Assembly (NCBI GenBank): GCA_001939145.1
Contig: LSRX01000472.1
Coordinates: forward strand, 276,704-340,703
DNA: 64,000 nt
Source: Symbiodinium microadriaticum
Taxonomy: Eukaryota; Sar; Dinophyceae; Suessiales; Symbiodiniaceae
Direction: 5' to 3'
A program made the translations under genes and the position numbers. Positions 10,551-21,429 of the stretch are shown piece after piece (the stretch's first letter is position 1; each line of letters begins with the position of its first letter). Under the pieces are notes generated by a model. That model was not told the origin of the DNA, did no database searches, and saw only the letters and a program-made list of their open reading frames with translations.

Positions 10551-11679
10551 TGCGCTGGATTGCCAATGCCAGCGCTGAGCGGCCCATGCGATCTCCCCGA
10601 AGGGATGTGGCTACCACTCGGCACGCTCCACTGTGGCTGAGGCGGTAAAAGGCGTTCCACAGTTGGTGGCACTCTGCCGTGCGGCTGCCGATCTGGAGCA
10701 TCAGCGGAACAACTTCCGACTGCATATTCTGAACCAGCTCCCTCGTGGTGTGGAAGCGAAGCACGGCCAGGGGCTGCAGAATAAGAATTTGCATCTGCTT
10801 GAGAAGCTCGAGGACCTGCGACAACGTCATGGGGTCCCGGTCCTTCTTGATGCGTAGCTTGCGCTCGGAGGGGTTCCACTCCAGATAGGGAACGTTGCAG
10901 GACTCGTCCAGGATGAGCATCTCCTTGGCCTGGCGGATCGTGTCCTCGGACTGCATCACCGCCTCCATTCGCTGCAGCATGAGGTCCACCCAGTGCTTCA
11001 GCAGCCACGTCCTCAGGGGGAGGGTGATGATCTCTGGCTGCTCCTTCTTCATCTGCCTCCAAGCCTCGGTGGCCTTGAGGAGCTCCGGGACGGCCGACAA
11101 AACCCCCTGTGTTTGGGCAAACATCACGAAGTTGTCCTGAGCCCTGTTGATGGACAGTTGGTCCTCGTGTCTCATGATCAGCCGGCTCATTGCTAGGCAC
11201 AGTTCGTAGAGCTTGCGATCCGTTGCTCGGTCGAAGGTCTTGTCCTCCTTGTCCTTGTCCCAGTCCCACTGCCGGTAGCGGCGTTGAGGTGCTCGGTGAT
11301 CTCGTCCCCAACCACCGTCGGATGTTCGGGAGTTGCCCTTGCTCTGCGAGCGGGGCCACTTGTCGCCCCCTTTGCCGTTGCCGTTGCCGCCCGTGTTGTC
11401 CTGCAGTTCCTGCTCCGTGAGGTCCGCCTGGCGCTTGGTCTCGCGAGTTTCCATGGGCACCGGCGCTTCCCGTGGAGCTCTCGTCTCCCGCACCGGCGTG
11501 TGGGGTGCAGTGCTGGCTTCGGAGGGGTTCGCGGCATCCGTCGAGCTCGGAGGGGCGCTGGGATGCCTGTCCTTGTTCATCATGGACGAGAGGAGATTCG
11601 CCTGCTCCCTCGCAGACATCAGCTCCTGCGAAGCCACCTCTTCCGCGCTCTCCCGGATGACGTCGTGGTTGGGTTCCAT
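10534..11679 (-). CDS. Linker protein of the retrotransposon (381 codons, shifted frame)
   Basis: Open frame from ATG 11679 to TGA 10534, shifted +1 relative to the endonuclease/RT frame. The first 130 or so residues are polar and Gly/Arg/Asp-rich (GGNGNGKGGDKWPRSQSKGN, RQWDWDKDKEDKTFD). The remainder is helical with regular hydrophobics (LYELCLAMSRLIMRHEDQL, LLKHWVDLMLQRMEAVMQS). It matches no family I recognise. The frame shared with ORF2 is also open over this span but reads as low-complexity Gly/Pro/Arg/His. It could be a separate ORF, or part of one polyprotein reached by a +1 shift near 11680 and left by a -1 shift near 10536. Confidence 0.65.
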   Translation of the reverse strand: MEPNHDVIRESAEEVASQELMSAREQANLLSSMMNKDRHPSAPPSSTDAANPSEASTAPHTPVRETRAPREAPVPMETRETKRQADLTEQELQDNTGGNGNGKGGDKWPRSQSKGNSRTSDGGWGRDHRAPQRRYRQWDWDKDKEDKTFDRATDRKLYELCLAMSRLIMRHEDQLSINRAQDNFVMFAQTQGVLSAVPELLKATEAWRQMKKEQPEIITLPLRTWLLKHWVDLMLQRMEAVMQSEDTIRQAKEMLILDESCNVPYLEWNPSERKLRIKKDRDPMTLSQVLELLKQMQILILQPLAVLRFHTTRELVQNMQSEVVPLMLQIGSRTAECHQLWNAFYRLSHSGACRVVATSLRGDRMGRSALALAIQRMIEDM

Positions 11680-14600
11680 GCTGAAGGGCCTGTTGGATGG
11701 TATAGACTGAGGTGGGTCGGTTTAGGAGTTTGAGAATGAGTCCTGTGCGATACAGCGTGGGGCACTCCTTGGCATGTCTAGGTCTGCTGCAATGTCTGGC
11801 CTTGTAGTTGTCTCCACAGAAGCAACAGGGGCTTTGGAGCACTGGCGTACGATCTTGGAGCCACTGAAGAACCGCGTCGTGCAGCCGATAGGCTTCAGGA
11901 TGCATGGCACTCAGATGCCGGGAAAGGTACCCTGGATGTGCAAGCCATTGACCGCACAGGATGCAAAAGTGCAGATCGGATTGTTTGATCTGTTCGGCCA
12001 AAGGTCGCCAGTGTGTGCTTAAGGCAAGCTGACAAAAGTGTTTGGGCACATGTGGTAAAATCCTGCAAGCCTGATCAAGAGCATCCTCTGACTCGGAGGA
12101 AGGCATGGTATGGGGTTGAGGGGTTACAGTGTCCGGTTGTAGTGCAGCTGGGTCCGGGTTATCACACGGGAGAGGATTCGGGTGATCGGGTTCAGGTGCC
12201 GTACCTGTGGGAAACTCAGGGGTACTTCGACATTCCTCTATTGCGGGTTTGGCTGAGGATGCTTTTGGGGCCGCTTGGCTGTTCCGGTGAAGCACAGAGC
12301 AGCGCTCCTTCTCAAAATGCAGACAAAAAGAAGCCCAGCTGGAGAAGTCCCACTGGCAGTGCCGACACGTGGGCAAACCATCCACACTGTGACACATGTA
12401 CTCCATTCGCATTGTCGCATAGGATCTGGGTGTTACGGGGGTGCGGGTGATAAGGTCATGATGCTTAAGTGCCACATGTATGCGCATAGTGCGAACACTC
12501 GTGAAGTATATGCCACAGTGTGGGCATGCTCGAGGAGCCACGTTGGCCGTGAGGGCAACTAGGCGAGCGGGTGCACGCAGAGGCACACAGTGCTGTCTCT
12601 GCATCGGATCATGAGCAGCTGCACGCAGTCCCTCTTCTACCTGCTGCCACCACTGATGCACAGCTGGAGGTTGTAGCTGGCTCATGCCATTCTGTCGGCA
12701 GTTTGCAATGCGTTGCTGCGTGCGATGCATGAGGTGCTGAAGTGGGTCCTCGACCTGGAGACGTTCAAGCAAGTCTTGGGCAGGTTCCCTGGTGATAAAC
12801 GATGGCGACTTACTCAGGATACGCAGTTGTCTGACTACATGCTTATGTAGTTTGGTGGAACCTCCCGGAGCCAGCCCAAAACTGTCTAGGCCATGCACAA
12901 GAACAGAGTGCACACAGGTGCGCCAAGTGAGGACACGATGGCGTAAGTTGACTCCCGAGGTACGCAAGGCCGGTAGCAATCGATTGAATGCACTCCAAGA
13001 CTGTCTCATACGTTCCTTGAGGGTAAGGGCCTCAAATTGTCCATAGCTAAGAACAGTTCCTAAGTATGGGCATTGCTTGACAATCGGAAGACACACCTGC
13101 TTGCTACCCAAAGGTATTTTGAGCAGTCGACCTAGTTTGGGGTCCTTGACTACATGTCGGGCAAGTATGCTACCGGTTCGGGAGCCTCGAAGACCTAAGA
13201 GGACAGCTGATTTGGAGGGGCTGGGCCGCATACCAAAGTGATCAAGGGTGCGAATGACAAAGGCAATGTGACCAAATGCCAGGTCCAACTGCTCGCTGGT
13301 GTTTACCAACCAATGAAACAAAAAGTCATCGGCATAGACTGTGGTGTCATGCATGGACAATTGCTGTTTGAGGTAGGTCATTATGAGGCTGGTATACAGT
13401 ACCCACAATGCCGGAGCTAAGCAGCAACCTTGACGTATTCCATTGTAGGTGTCCAGGGTGGTCTGGCATTGTCCATGCACTATTCGGAGGCAAGCATGTG
13501 CATGCAGCTGCAGGATGACGTGTTGAGCAGCTGAGCTGACTTGCGCAAGTTGCATGGCCTCACGAAGCCTATCTCGGGGCATGACATCAAAGGCCTGTCG
13601 TAGGTCTACTGAAAGTAAAACCCCGCCTCTACAGGAATCCAGTTTGTGCCCTTGGCGTCGAAGGTGTGGATTCTGTCGTTGCGTGTGCAAGACAGCTCTC
13701 ACTCTGGCACAGTGTGCTGCTGCACGGTCCAACGCATCTTGGACCGACCGTCCCTCCAGGTACGCCATTTGGGGCAGGTCCGCAACAATGGTCTGCAAGT
13801 TGGGCCTAATGTGATCATGGAGTATCATGGAGAGGGCTTTGGAAACCGGGTGAATGAGTGAAATGGGACGCAGGGCCTCGGGTCCAGTAAGGGGTTTATG
13901 TGGTTTCGGGATTAAACACAAGTCAGCTATGTGCCATTCTTCCGGAGGCGGACGGTCCATCTGCGTAAGCCAGCGGTTCAAAACTGGCAAGGTTTTGTCC
14001 GCAAGAACATCAGCAGCCAGGCGCCACAGGCGTGCCGGGGCCGTGGTTGGAGGTAAGGCTTTATTGAGGGCCAGGCTACTAAACGCTTGATACAGTTGTG
14101 GCCATGTCACCTGGAAGGCTGGAGCACTACTGGCAATGGTGTTTTGAGGGTGCTGATGAAATAGGTCATGATAAAAGTCTCGGATGGTTTGTAGGGTGGT
14201 GGATGTATCCATTGGTCTGCCGTCCTTGGTGCGCAGCTGCAGTTTACGTCGTGGCTGCTTGGGGGCAAACAGTCTAAGAACTCGAAAGATGCCAACGAAA
14301 CCATCGTGGCCCACAGCTTCTTGTAGTTGCTGTGTCAATCGTTGATGTCTTAGTCTGCGACAGTGTTTACGAAGCTCGCGTTGATGCTTCTGTAGGGCAC
14401 TCTGGTCGCGCCATCTGGCCATGAGGTCTCGCAATGTGCGGCATGCCTGTTTCCTGCCTTGCCTAACAATGCTCCTAAGTCGCCAGAGTTCTCGAACAGA
14501 TTGGCCTCTGGTATCAGGTCGGGAGGGTCTGATGCAGGTGGGCAGGTGTGCCGTGGCACGCTGCCAAGCTCGCTTGAACAGTGTGTTGGTTGGCAAGTCC

Positions 14601-15889
14601 GGGCACGCCACTGTGATGGACTGCATAGCCACGCGAAAAGCTGTAGCCACTTCGGGGTGTTCTGCGCAGGTATGTTGCACTTTGTGTCTTTGCAAGGCAG
14701 GAGGCTGATATCGATTGCGGGGCCTGGTCGGGCTGGGAATGCATCCTAAGATAGGAAGGTGCCGCATACCTGTGGCCGGCACAAAAGGTAAAACCTGCGG
14801 CCGGGCACAACGTGATAGTTGGTCTGCTTGCATGCGTCTGGTGAAGGCAAAATCAATTTGGCTGCGTCCTGCCGGCCCAGCAGGGAGAAACGTGCACGCC
14901 TTGTGGCCGCGCGGGCCCCAGGTATTCAGAGCAAGCAGGTCATGATTACGAACTAGGTCTTGTAACATAGAAGAATCACCTGCATGCTGTCCCGTGCGGG
15001 CACACAACCCCCTACCTACATGAGACCCTTCAGGACTAAGATCCGTGTTGAGGTCCCCCAAGACTAGCAATTGATTGCGCTTGGGGAGGGATTGTAGCAG
15101 GGTGGCCAGTGTGGCTAAGAACTCTGCCCGCTTGCTCAGCAGCTGGTCCCGTTGCGCAACACGCTCCTGTTGGTGCTTGGAAAGAGACCAGGCGTGTTGA
15201 TAGCAAATGACCACATCGACGCAGGGATCACCCTCTAACCTGACATGTAGCAGTCTGCCTGGCAGAACCTCCCTATGCTGTACCTGGACCGAGGTGTAGA
15301 GGGTCTTATCAATTAAGATGAGAATGCCAGCCTGAGCTATATTGGCACCACTGTGGATACCATAAAACCTGTCCGTAGTGTACTCCAGGGGCCCACGCCA
15401 GTGAGTCTCTTGCACGGCTACGAGATTGACATGACGTCCGTCGGGTGAGTCTAGCCAGGTTTTGAGCTCAAGGTTTCGATCTGTCGACAAGCTACCTGCA
15501 TTCCAAGACAGATAATGGATTCTGCTGGTGGTTTGACATGGGGCGGGTTGAGATTGTCTAGGGACAGTAGGGTTGTGTTGTACTCCTAGCTGTTTGGCAC
15601 TCATCCAACGGCCTCGGTACTTGGCGCTGCCATGTTGCGATGCTCTGTGCCGAGCCCTTTGAAAGGCTCGTTTCTGTACAGGGCGGGGATGTATGAGAAC
15701 ATTGGGAATGACACCGTTGTGGTTTGCTCTGTTGTTACCACTGAAGCAGGGCCTACATTGTGCTTCAGGAGGTTCCTGGTGTGGAGAGCCTCCAACCCTC
15801 GTGTCTACGGGAGATGGCATAGCAGCTACACTGCCAATGTTGCTGAAAGTCACGATTGAGGCAACAACAACAGAGTTGAGCCTAGGCAT
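11680..15889 (-). CDS. Retrotransposon ORF2: APE endonuclease, reverse transcriptase, zinc fingers
   Basis: I start this at ATG 15889 (MPRLNS), after ORF1 ends; the frame is open further upstream but does not look like protein there. Residues about 122-380 form an exonuclease-endonuclease-phosphatase domain: LSWNAGSL (Asn), AVQETHW (Glu), LGDLNTD (Asp/Asn), SQIDFAF and RHLPI (His). Residues about 640-940 form a reverse transcriptase with IPKPHKPLTGPEALRPISL, LLSVDLRQAFDV, GIRQGCCLAPALW and the catalytic YADD at 13336-13325 (residues 852-855). C2H2/CCHH-type fingers follow at about 1120 (CPHCGIYF), 1180 (CRHCQWDF), 1309 (CILCGQWL) and 1355. The enzyme would nick target DNA and prime cDNA synthesis there. 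Coding appears to pass into the +1 frame near 11680. No stop interrupts the domains. Confidence 0.9.
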
Positions 15890-16172
15890 CCTCCCGTTCC
15901 TGGACTTGGGACCAGGACGGCCATCTACTTGGTGCGGGGCTGGGTTTAGGAGCGGGGTGCTGCGCAACTGTGCCGGACTGAAAAATTGAAAGAACTGTAC
16001 AAAAGATCTGCTCTCAATGAAGGCTTGGAAAAAGCTCACTACAGCGAAGAAAGCGTGAGTGTGCCGAACGCAGCGACGAACTCGGCATCGGCGAGGTCGA
16101 CGTAGGGCTCGGGCAGCTCTCATTCTGCCAGGCCTGAGATGTCTCCCAAGGTCCAGCAGCATCCGGCCAATC

Positions 16173-17009
16173 TTAGGTTCCCGGGCCTCGGGATCCCGAA
16201 GCAGGCTCCCGTATTGGAGAGGTTTCCCGGCGCTCATCCTGCATGAGATCTTGGCCTGAATAGCCATAGAACCACTGCTGAAAATCTCTTGTACCAGTGG
16301 CATCCAGCAAGGGATATAATGAGAGTATGGTCGGGATGTAGAACAGGTCCATTTCCCGGGCCACTTCCACCATGTGCGCTGAGACATGGTCCGCGCTGGA
16401 GGGCTGCAGATGCCGGCGCAGACTGCGCCGCAAGAGCATTGCCAGCTGTTGCAGGAAGACATGGTGTGGCGGGTCCGTGGAGCCACCAATGCGGGTGATC
16501 CAGCCCAGGTCATTTTCCGGTATACCCCTGTCCAGAAGGCCGGCAAGGGCTCGATAGTCCTCGTCCAGCTGCCGGTCTCTGGGCTCCTCAAGTTGCACAA
16601 AGATATAGGAGTATACATCTCCAGGGTCCTGGTGGCCGCGGGCTCTGCGTTGAGCCAGATAACGCGCCTGCGAGGAGCGGCGATCCGGATACCTGAGGTG
16701 CAGATGCTGGGCCAGGTAGTAGAAGCAGAGCTCGCGCAGGGCCGTACAGGCCATGCGTTCCAGAAGTTGTGGGTAGTCATGTGGCAACTGATAAATCGGT
16801 CTCTGAAAACCCGCATGCGGCAGGCGTGGTCCTTGTTCTGTCTCCAGTGGGGGTCCAGATGGTTGGGAAGGGCTCCCAACTTCGCCTGCTGCACTTCCAG
16901 CATCGGCCTCCATGCCAGGCTCAGAATTACTGCTTGGCACAAAGTCATCATCACTGTCTTCAAAGCTGCCTTCATTGGATGGAGAGGTTCCAGGTGCGGA
17001 ACGCGGCAT
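16173..17009 (-). CDS. Retrotransposon ORF1 protein
   Basis: An open frame of 278 codons begins at the only in-frame ATG (17009) after a stop at 17051. The N-terminus is acidic and Ser-rich (FEDSDDDFVPSSNSEPG). The rest is helical and rich in charged and aromatic residues (for example LRELCFYYLAQHLHLRYPD and HVFLQQLAMLLRRSLRRHLQ). I see no CCHC knuckle or RRM and do not recognise the fold. Its place ahead of the endonuclease/RT suggests an ORF1 role such as RNA binding; that is inference from LINE organisation. The alternative frame over the same bases is open too but is Cys/Trp/Ser-rich and unlike protein. Confidence 0.7.
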   Translation of the reverse strand: MPRSAPGTSPSNEGSFEDSDDDFVPSSNSEPGMEADAGSAAGEVGSPSQPSGPPLETEQGPRLPHAGFQRPIYQLPHDYPQLLERMACTALRELCFYYLAQHLHLRYPDRRSSQARYLAQRRARGHQDPGDVYSYIFVQLEEPRDRQLDEDYRALAGLLDRGIPENDLGWITRIGGSTDPPHHVFLQQLAMLLRRSLRRHLQPSSADHVSAHMVEVAREMDLFYIPTILSLYPLLDATGTRDFQQWFYGYSGQDLMQDERRETSPIREPASGSRGPGT

Positions 17010-17160
17010 GCCCCGGCCCGAAGGCCCCACAAGCAGGCAGCCGCCCGGTCAGAAAAAGCAGAAGATGTAAGGTGACCAGAGTCCGCAGAAAAACGGCGTT
17101 AGGCGAATGGCGTCCGCACAGAGGGATGGCCCCAACTCGGAAAACAACGTCTGGGCCGAG

Positions 17161-17165
17161 ACACT

Positions 17166-17226
<61 letters not shown>

Positions 17227-17290
17227 ACTACTACTACTACTACCACCACTACTGCTTCCACTATTTGTACTACGACTGCGACTACGACTA
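17161..17290. repeat. CTA and CTG microsatellite at the 5' side of the retroelement
   Basis: About a dozen ACT/CTA units, then CTG units (17200-17226), CTA again, then degenerate units including ACGACTACGACT. It mirrors the tract at 9237-9345. Confidence 0.92.
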
Positions 17291-17721
17291 CTCCTGCTGC
17301 CACTGCTCTGCTACATCCTCCTCCTCCTCCTGCTTTGCCTGCTCCTGCTGTCTTAAAGGCGACTCCTTGCAACTGCTACTCGTGCTAACTTGTACTTTCA
17401 CAGCCGCTGCCACCAATCAACCAGGTCGCCCTGCTGCCGTCGCCCTCAAACCAAACCAGCAAAACCATATGCAGACTTCGATTGCATGTTCCTGCATGGT
17501 GAAACTACATGCACGCCGCTGGACACCTGAATGACAGCATCATCCTCCATGTGCAAGATCCGATGTGTAGCCTGGCAGCCCATGCAAGCTGAGAGTAAGC
17601 TGAGTCTTCTCGACTCACCCCACACTGCTAGGAAAGCCGACGCGAAACGAGTCTGGAAGCCTGTCTAGCTGCGTATAGTATAGCCGCGTGCAATGTCAAG
17701 CCCCGGGCCCACACCAAGGGC

Positions 17722-20700
17722 CTTGTAGTGGACGAGAAGTGAGGCGAAAGCGGCACTGGCTGCTGCCCGAAGCGGTGCAGAGGCAAGCCAGGAAGTTGTC
17801 GCCTGCTGCAGCTCAGGATCCAACGGGCTACGTCCGCTCATGTGACGAGCAGAGGCTCAGAACAGTGCCTTGATGAGCCTCGCTGGCACGACAAACGAAG
17901 GCTCTCATTCAACAGGCTGAAGCACGCTCCAGCAGCAGCTTACTGTAAGCCACAGTGCCACATGGGGTCTGAGTCCTGGGCAACTCGTTGACTCGCTTCA
18001 ACTCCTCTGCCCTCTCATGCTGCCGGATGGGCAAGTCCTGTCAAGTCCCTTTCCAGCCTCCTAGCCTCTGCAACTGGATGACCCTGGCGAAGCTAGGCAT
18101 CTTCACAGCCTGCACCGCTGTCAAAAAGGAGCTCTCAAGTTCTCCCAGAATGAGGACCTCACATGCCATTTTGGCGGACGAATCAGCACCGAGCATCGCC
18201 GTTGGGACTCTGGCAGCTTGGCCACTCTTGCCTGCACGTGCCGTGCGACCCACTCGGTGGATGTACCTGCCCAGAACTGTATCTCAGCAAAACAGTCAAG
18301 CAGTCCGTACAACTTGCAACACGGGTACATCTCTCGAGTTGCTGGTGCTCCGAACTGCAGCACCTGCGATGACGACACACACACACACACACACCCAAAA
18401 CCCAACCACATCAAACCACCAAATCTGCTGCAAGCTCAAGCCAATGCCCGGCACGAGAGTCACATTGGGATAGTCCATGCCCCGAGCCGAGACCTAAGAT
18501 AAGCCGCAGCTGCTTACATGGAAGCCACTGTCCCCCACGGGCTCATCATCAGCTCGCATTCCAGGTACTGCATGATGCACATGATGCACCATGGTGCAGG
18601 GATGCGCGGGGTATACTGTGACAGTTTCTGCGCCTCAGGATCGTGACAAATGCTCCGAGGCGACTGCATCTGAGGAAAAGAGGATGCCGGACTGTGCTTC
18701 CTGCCGGCAGAGACACACAAAGGCCGCGTGCCACATCGTGATTCATGAAGTTCCGACTGAAGGCCTTGAAGCGCTCTTGTGTCGCAATCCGTGCATCAGC
18801 CTAAGCCGAAGAAGCATTGCCAGAAACCTGCTCCCGCACAAAACATCTCCTGCACATTCGACAACATGCTGCGACTCCGACATCACGTCGTCTGTGGATC
18901 TCGTAGACGCCTATTCGCAGCTGCTCCCGGAAGAACCTTCTAGCACCCGACTCTTCAGGCACAGGAGCAGGACATCTCTTCTTGGCTTCTGGCTGGGCCA
19001 TGAAGGTTGTCAGTCGGGCCTGTTCACATGCAAACTAATTGCTTAGGCCGATCGGGCACAACCGAAATATTTTTAGAACTCACACGCACTGAGGCCACTG
19101 CTGTTGCAAAGAAGACCAAGATTTTGTAACCATACCTGCAGATCACCGCTGCAGATACTGGTGATTTCTGTGATGAGATGGCGGTACTCGCAATGAGGGG
19201 GTCGTGGTGGTGGTGGTGGTGGTGGTGGTGGTGGTGGTGGGCGGGTGGCGGCCCGACGGCAGCGACAACGACACCGACAGTGAACGGAATCTAGCTGTAG
19301 GAGTAAAATACAAGCAGCCACCCTAAAACTTGCGCTATGCCGGCACGGAGTACCGTCCAGGTCGATAGTGATTGTAACATGTTGTAACTGTCGAACGCTT
19401 CGGCTGGACCATCTTGAATCAAACCCTTTTCAAATCCAAGCATCCTCCATACTGAAATACTAAAGATATACTCGAATTCCAGAAAATGCACATCTTGCAA
19501 GCAAGAGAAGACCCGTACGTCATCGCTCATGAGGAGCGAAAGCAGCAAAGCTCACGATAAATCCAGGAAACTTAGCTTGAACCCTGAACCCGTGAACGCT
19601 ATAGGACCTGGAATGTACGACTGCTGAAGTTTTTCCGTTCACAGGTAGTACTGGTCCAGTGTCATTGTAAGGGCTACTGTAACGGTTCTTCCGGGGGTTT
19701 GGGGCTTCAGGGCTTCAGGGTATTCTATGTATACGTACGTGCTTCTGATCTCCTTGGCACAGCGAGTGGGAAGGAACCAGGTCTTATGCCCGAGCTTCAA
19801 AGACGGATTCTGGTAAGATCTGAAGGAAGCTCTGCACCATGCAAGCTTAGCTCCGGTCTGCCATGGTTGTTGTATACAGACTCCACATGACAGCAGCAAC
19901 ATTAAGTGCTACGACGACCTGTCTGCAGCCATCTCGTTCATGATGAGGTTGTACAGCGCTGCGAGGCACTGGTGCCTGGCGTCGCAGGACGGCAGGTTGG
20001 GAGGGTTCCTGATCTGAACCAGGGGCCACTGCCCGTTCAAGACCACGTAGGACTGCTCCGCAGTGCTGGCAGTTGACTGGGACTCCTTCAATGCATCTCT
20101 CTACCTATAGGGCCTCAGAGGCGGTGTTCCCAGAGAAGGCTCCAAGCAGGGCTCCTCCCCAACACAGTCGATGTAGCGGTAGTTGCCACGGCATGCTTTG
20201 GACACCACATCCATGACCTGAGGGGCTACTTTCACCCATGCCTACACATGCAGCCTCGAATTCTAAGTAGCCTTTAACGGAAACTTAGAAGCCGACACTT
20301 TCAGGCATGGTTGCAGAGAAGAGCATGGTGCGGCGCCTCACATCAGTGCAACAGCAGGCCGTGCCTAATGCCTGCTCAGACCCGGCTGAAGAGAAGCTGG
20401 GCAGGTTGCTGCGTGGGAAGGTACGACACGATCTCCCGCACCTGATTGCCAGGAATCGCCCTTCTTTCAGCTACCCCGCGCTTCAGGCACGAACACGTAC
20501 ACCAAGCGAAGAAACTGCCAATAAATAGCTACAAAGCCATGAACTCATCAGTATCAACGGCAATAGACATGGTGACGGTAATTCTGACAAGTACGACTTC
20601 CTAATCGTGTTCAGGGCAGTGGAGGCATGAAGGAAGTGTGACAAATTCGATGACAAAGCTTGAACCACGCATGTTGCATTTTGTCAAAGCTCTAATCGCT

Positions 20701-20933
20701 CCACTGAAAAGGACTGACTCTGAGTCTATGTCCTTGATAGCAACGCTCAGCACATCAATGGGAAATAGAACTTAGACAAGCTGTGGGTGTCAAAAGCAAA
20801 TCGTTCCAATGATCTTGCTGGCAATCGTTGCGGCTGTAGCCATAGTGATTCTAGTGGAACTGGTAATGGTGATCGTATCACCACCAAGCTACGACCATCA
20901 TCATAGTGATCAGATGCTGATGCTGATGATGAC

Positions 20934-20964
<31 letters not shown>

Positions 20965-21390
20965 GTGCTTCTACCAACAGTCGTTGCTATGGAGAAACAG
21001 GCCGATCTTGTGTTGGCATGCTCGAACAGCACCTGTATGATGACGATGCTGACGATGACGAGGATGATGATTCCAATAATGATCACTAGTTGTTTGGCTG
21101 TCGTTGCTGTAAAATGTTGTAGTCAATGTTGTTTCGATGCTGCAACTGCAGTGCAATCAGTGCAATCCTCAGCATTGGTAGTCTACTTCTAGTTTATAGT
21201 ACTAGTACTGCGCCACCCTTACTTTCAATGCGATATTCAGTGTAACCTCCACTCCTGCTATAATTCAAGCTTTTGTTATTTCTCTTGTCGGGCGGCTCTT
21301 GTTGGAACGGCTGCGAATCAATCCCAGTCCTGGAAACTCTCTAACTCTCTAAACGTTCACATATGTACATACACAAACAGACAGACAGAG

Positions 21391-21429
<39 letters not shown>

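Larger units (their letters stand above)
9346..17160 (-). mobile_element. Non-LTR (LINE-type) retrotransposon with a C-terminal USP domain
   Basis: Read on the minus strand, the order is ORF1 (17009-16173), an APE-type endonuclease and reverse transcriptase with C2H2-like fingers (15889 to about 11680), a linker protein in another frame (11679-10534), and a ubiquitin-specific-protease-like domain (about 10550-9689). No LTRs flank it. Boundaries are inferred from the two CTA-type microsatellites; I did not find a clear target-site duplication or poly-A tail. One frame stays open from 17032 to 9689 (2,447 codons), although parts of it (17032 to about 15890, and 11680-10550) have implausible composition. 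In those stretches a neighbouring frame carries the protein-like sequence. Domain motifs are intact, so the copy looks young. Confidence 0.85.

Noticed and set aside
15890-17032. First 381 codons of the frame shared with the reverse transcriptase
   Set aside because: It overlaps ORF1, is Cys/Trp/Ser-rich without any motif, and begins with TTG; ORF1 in the other frame is far more protein-like.
17049-17372. Val/Ala-rich and Thr-rich frames
   Set aside because: Translations of the CTA/CTG microsatellite.
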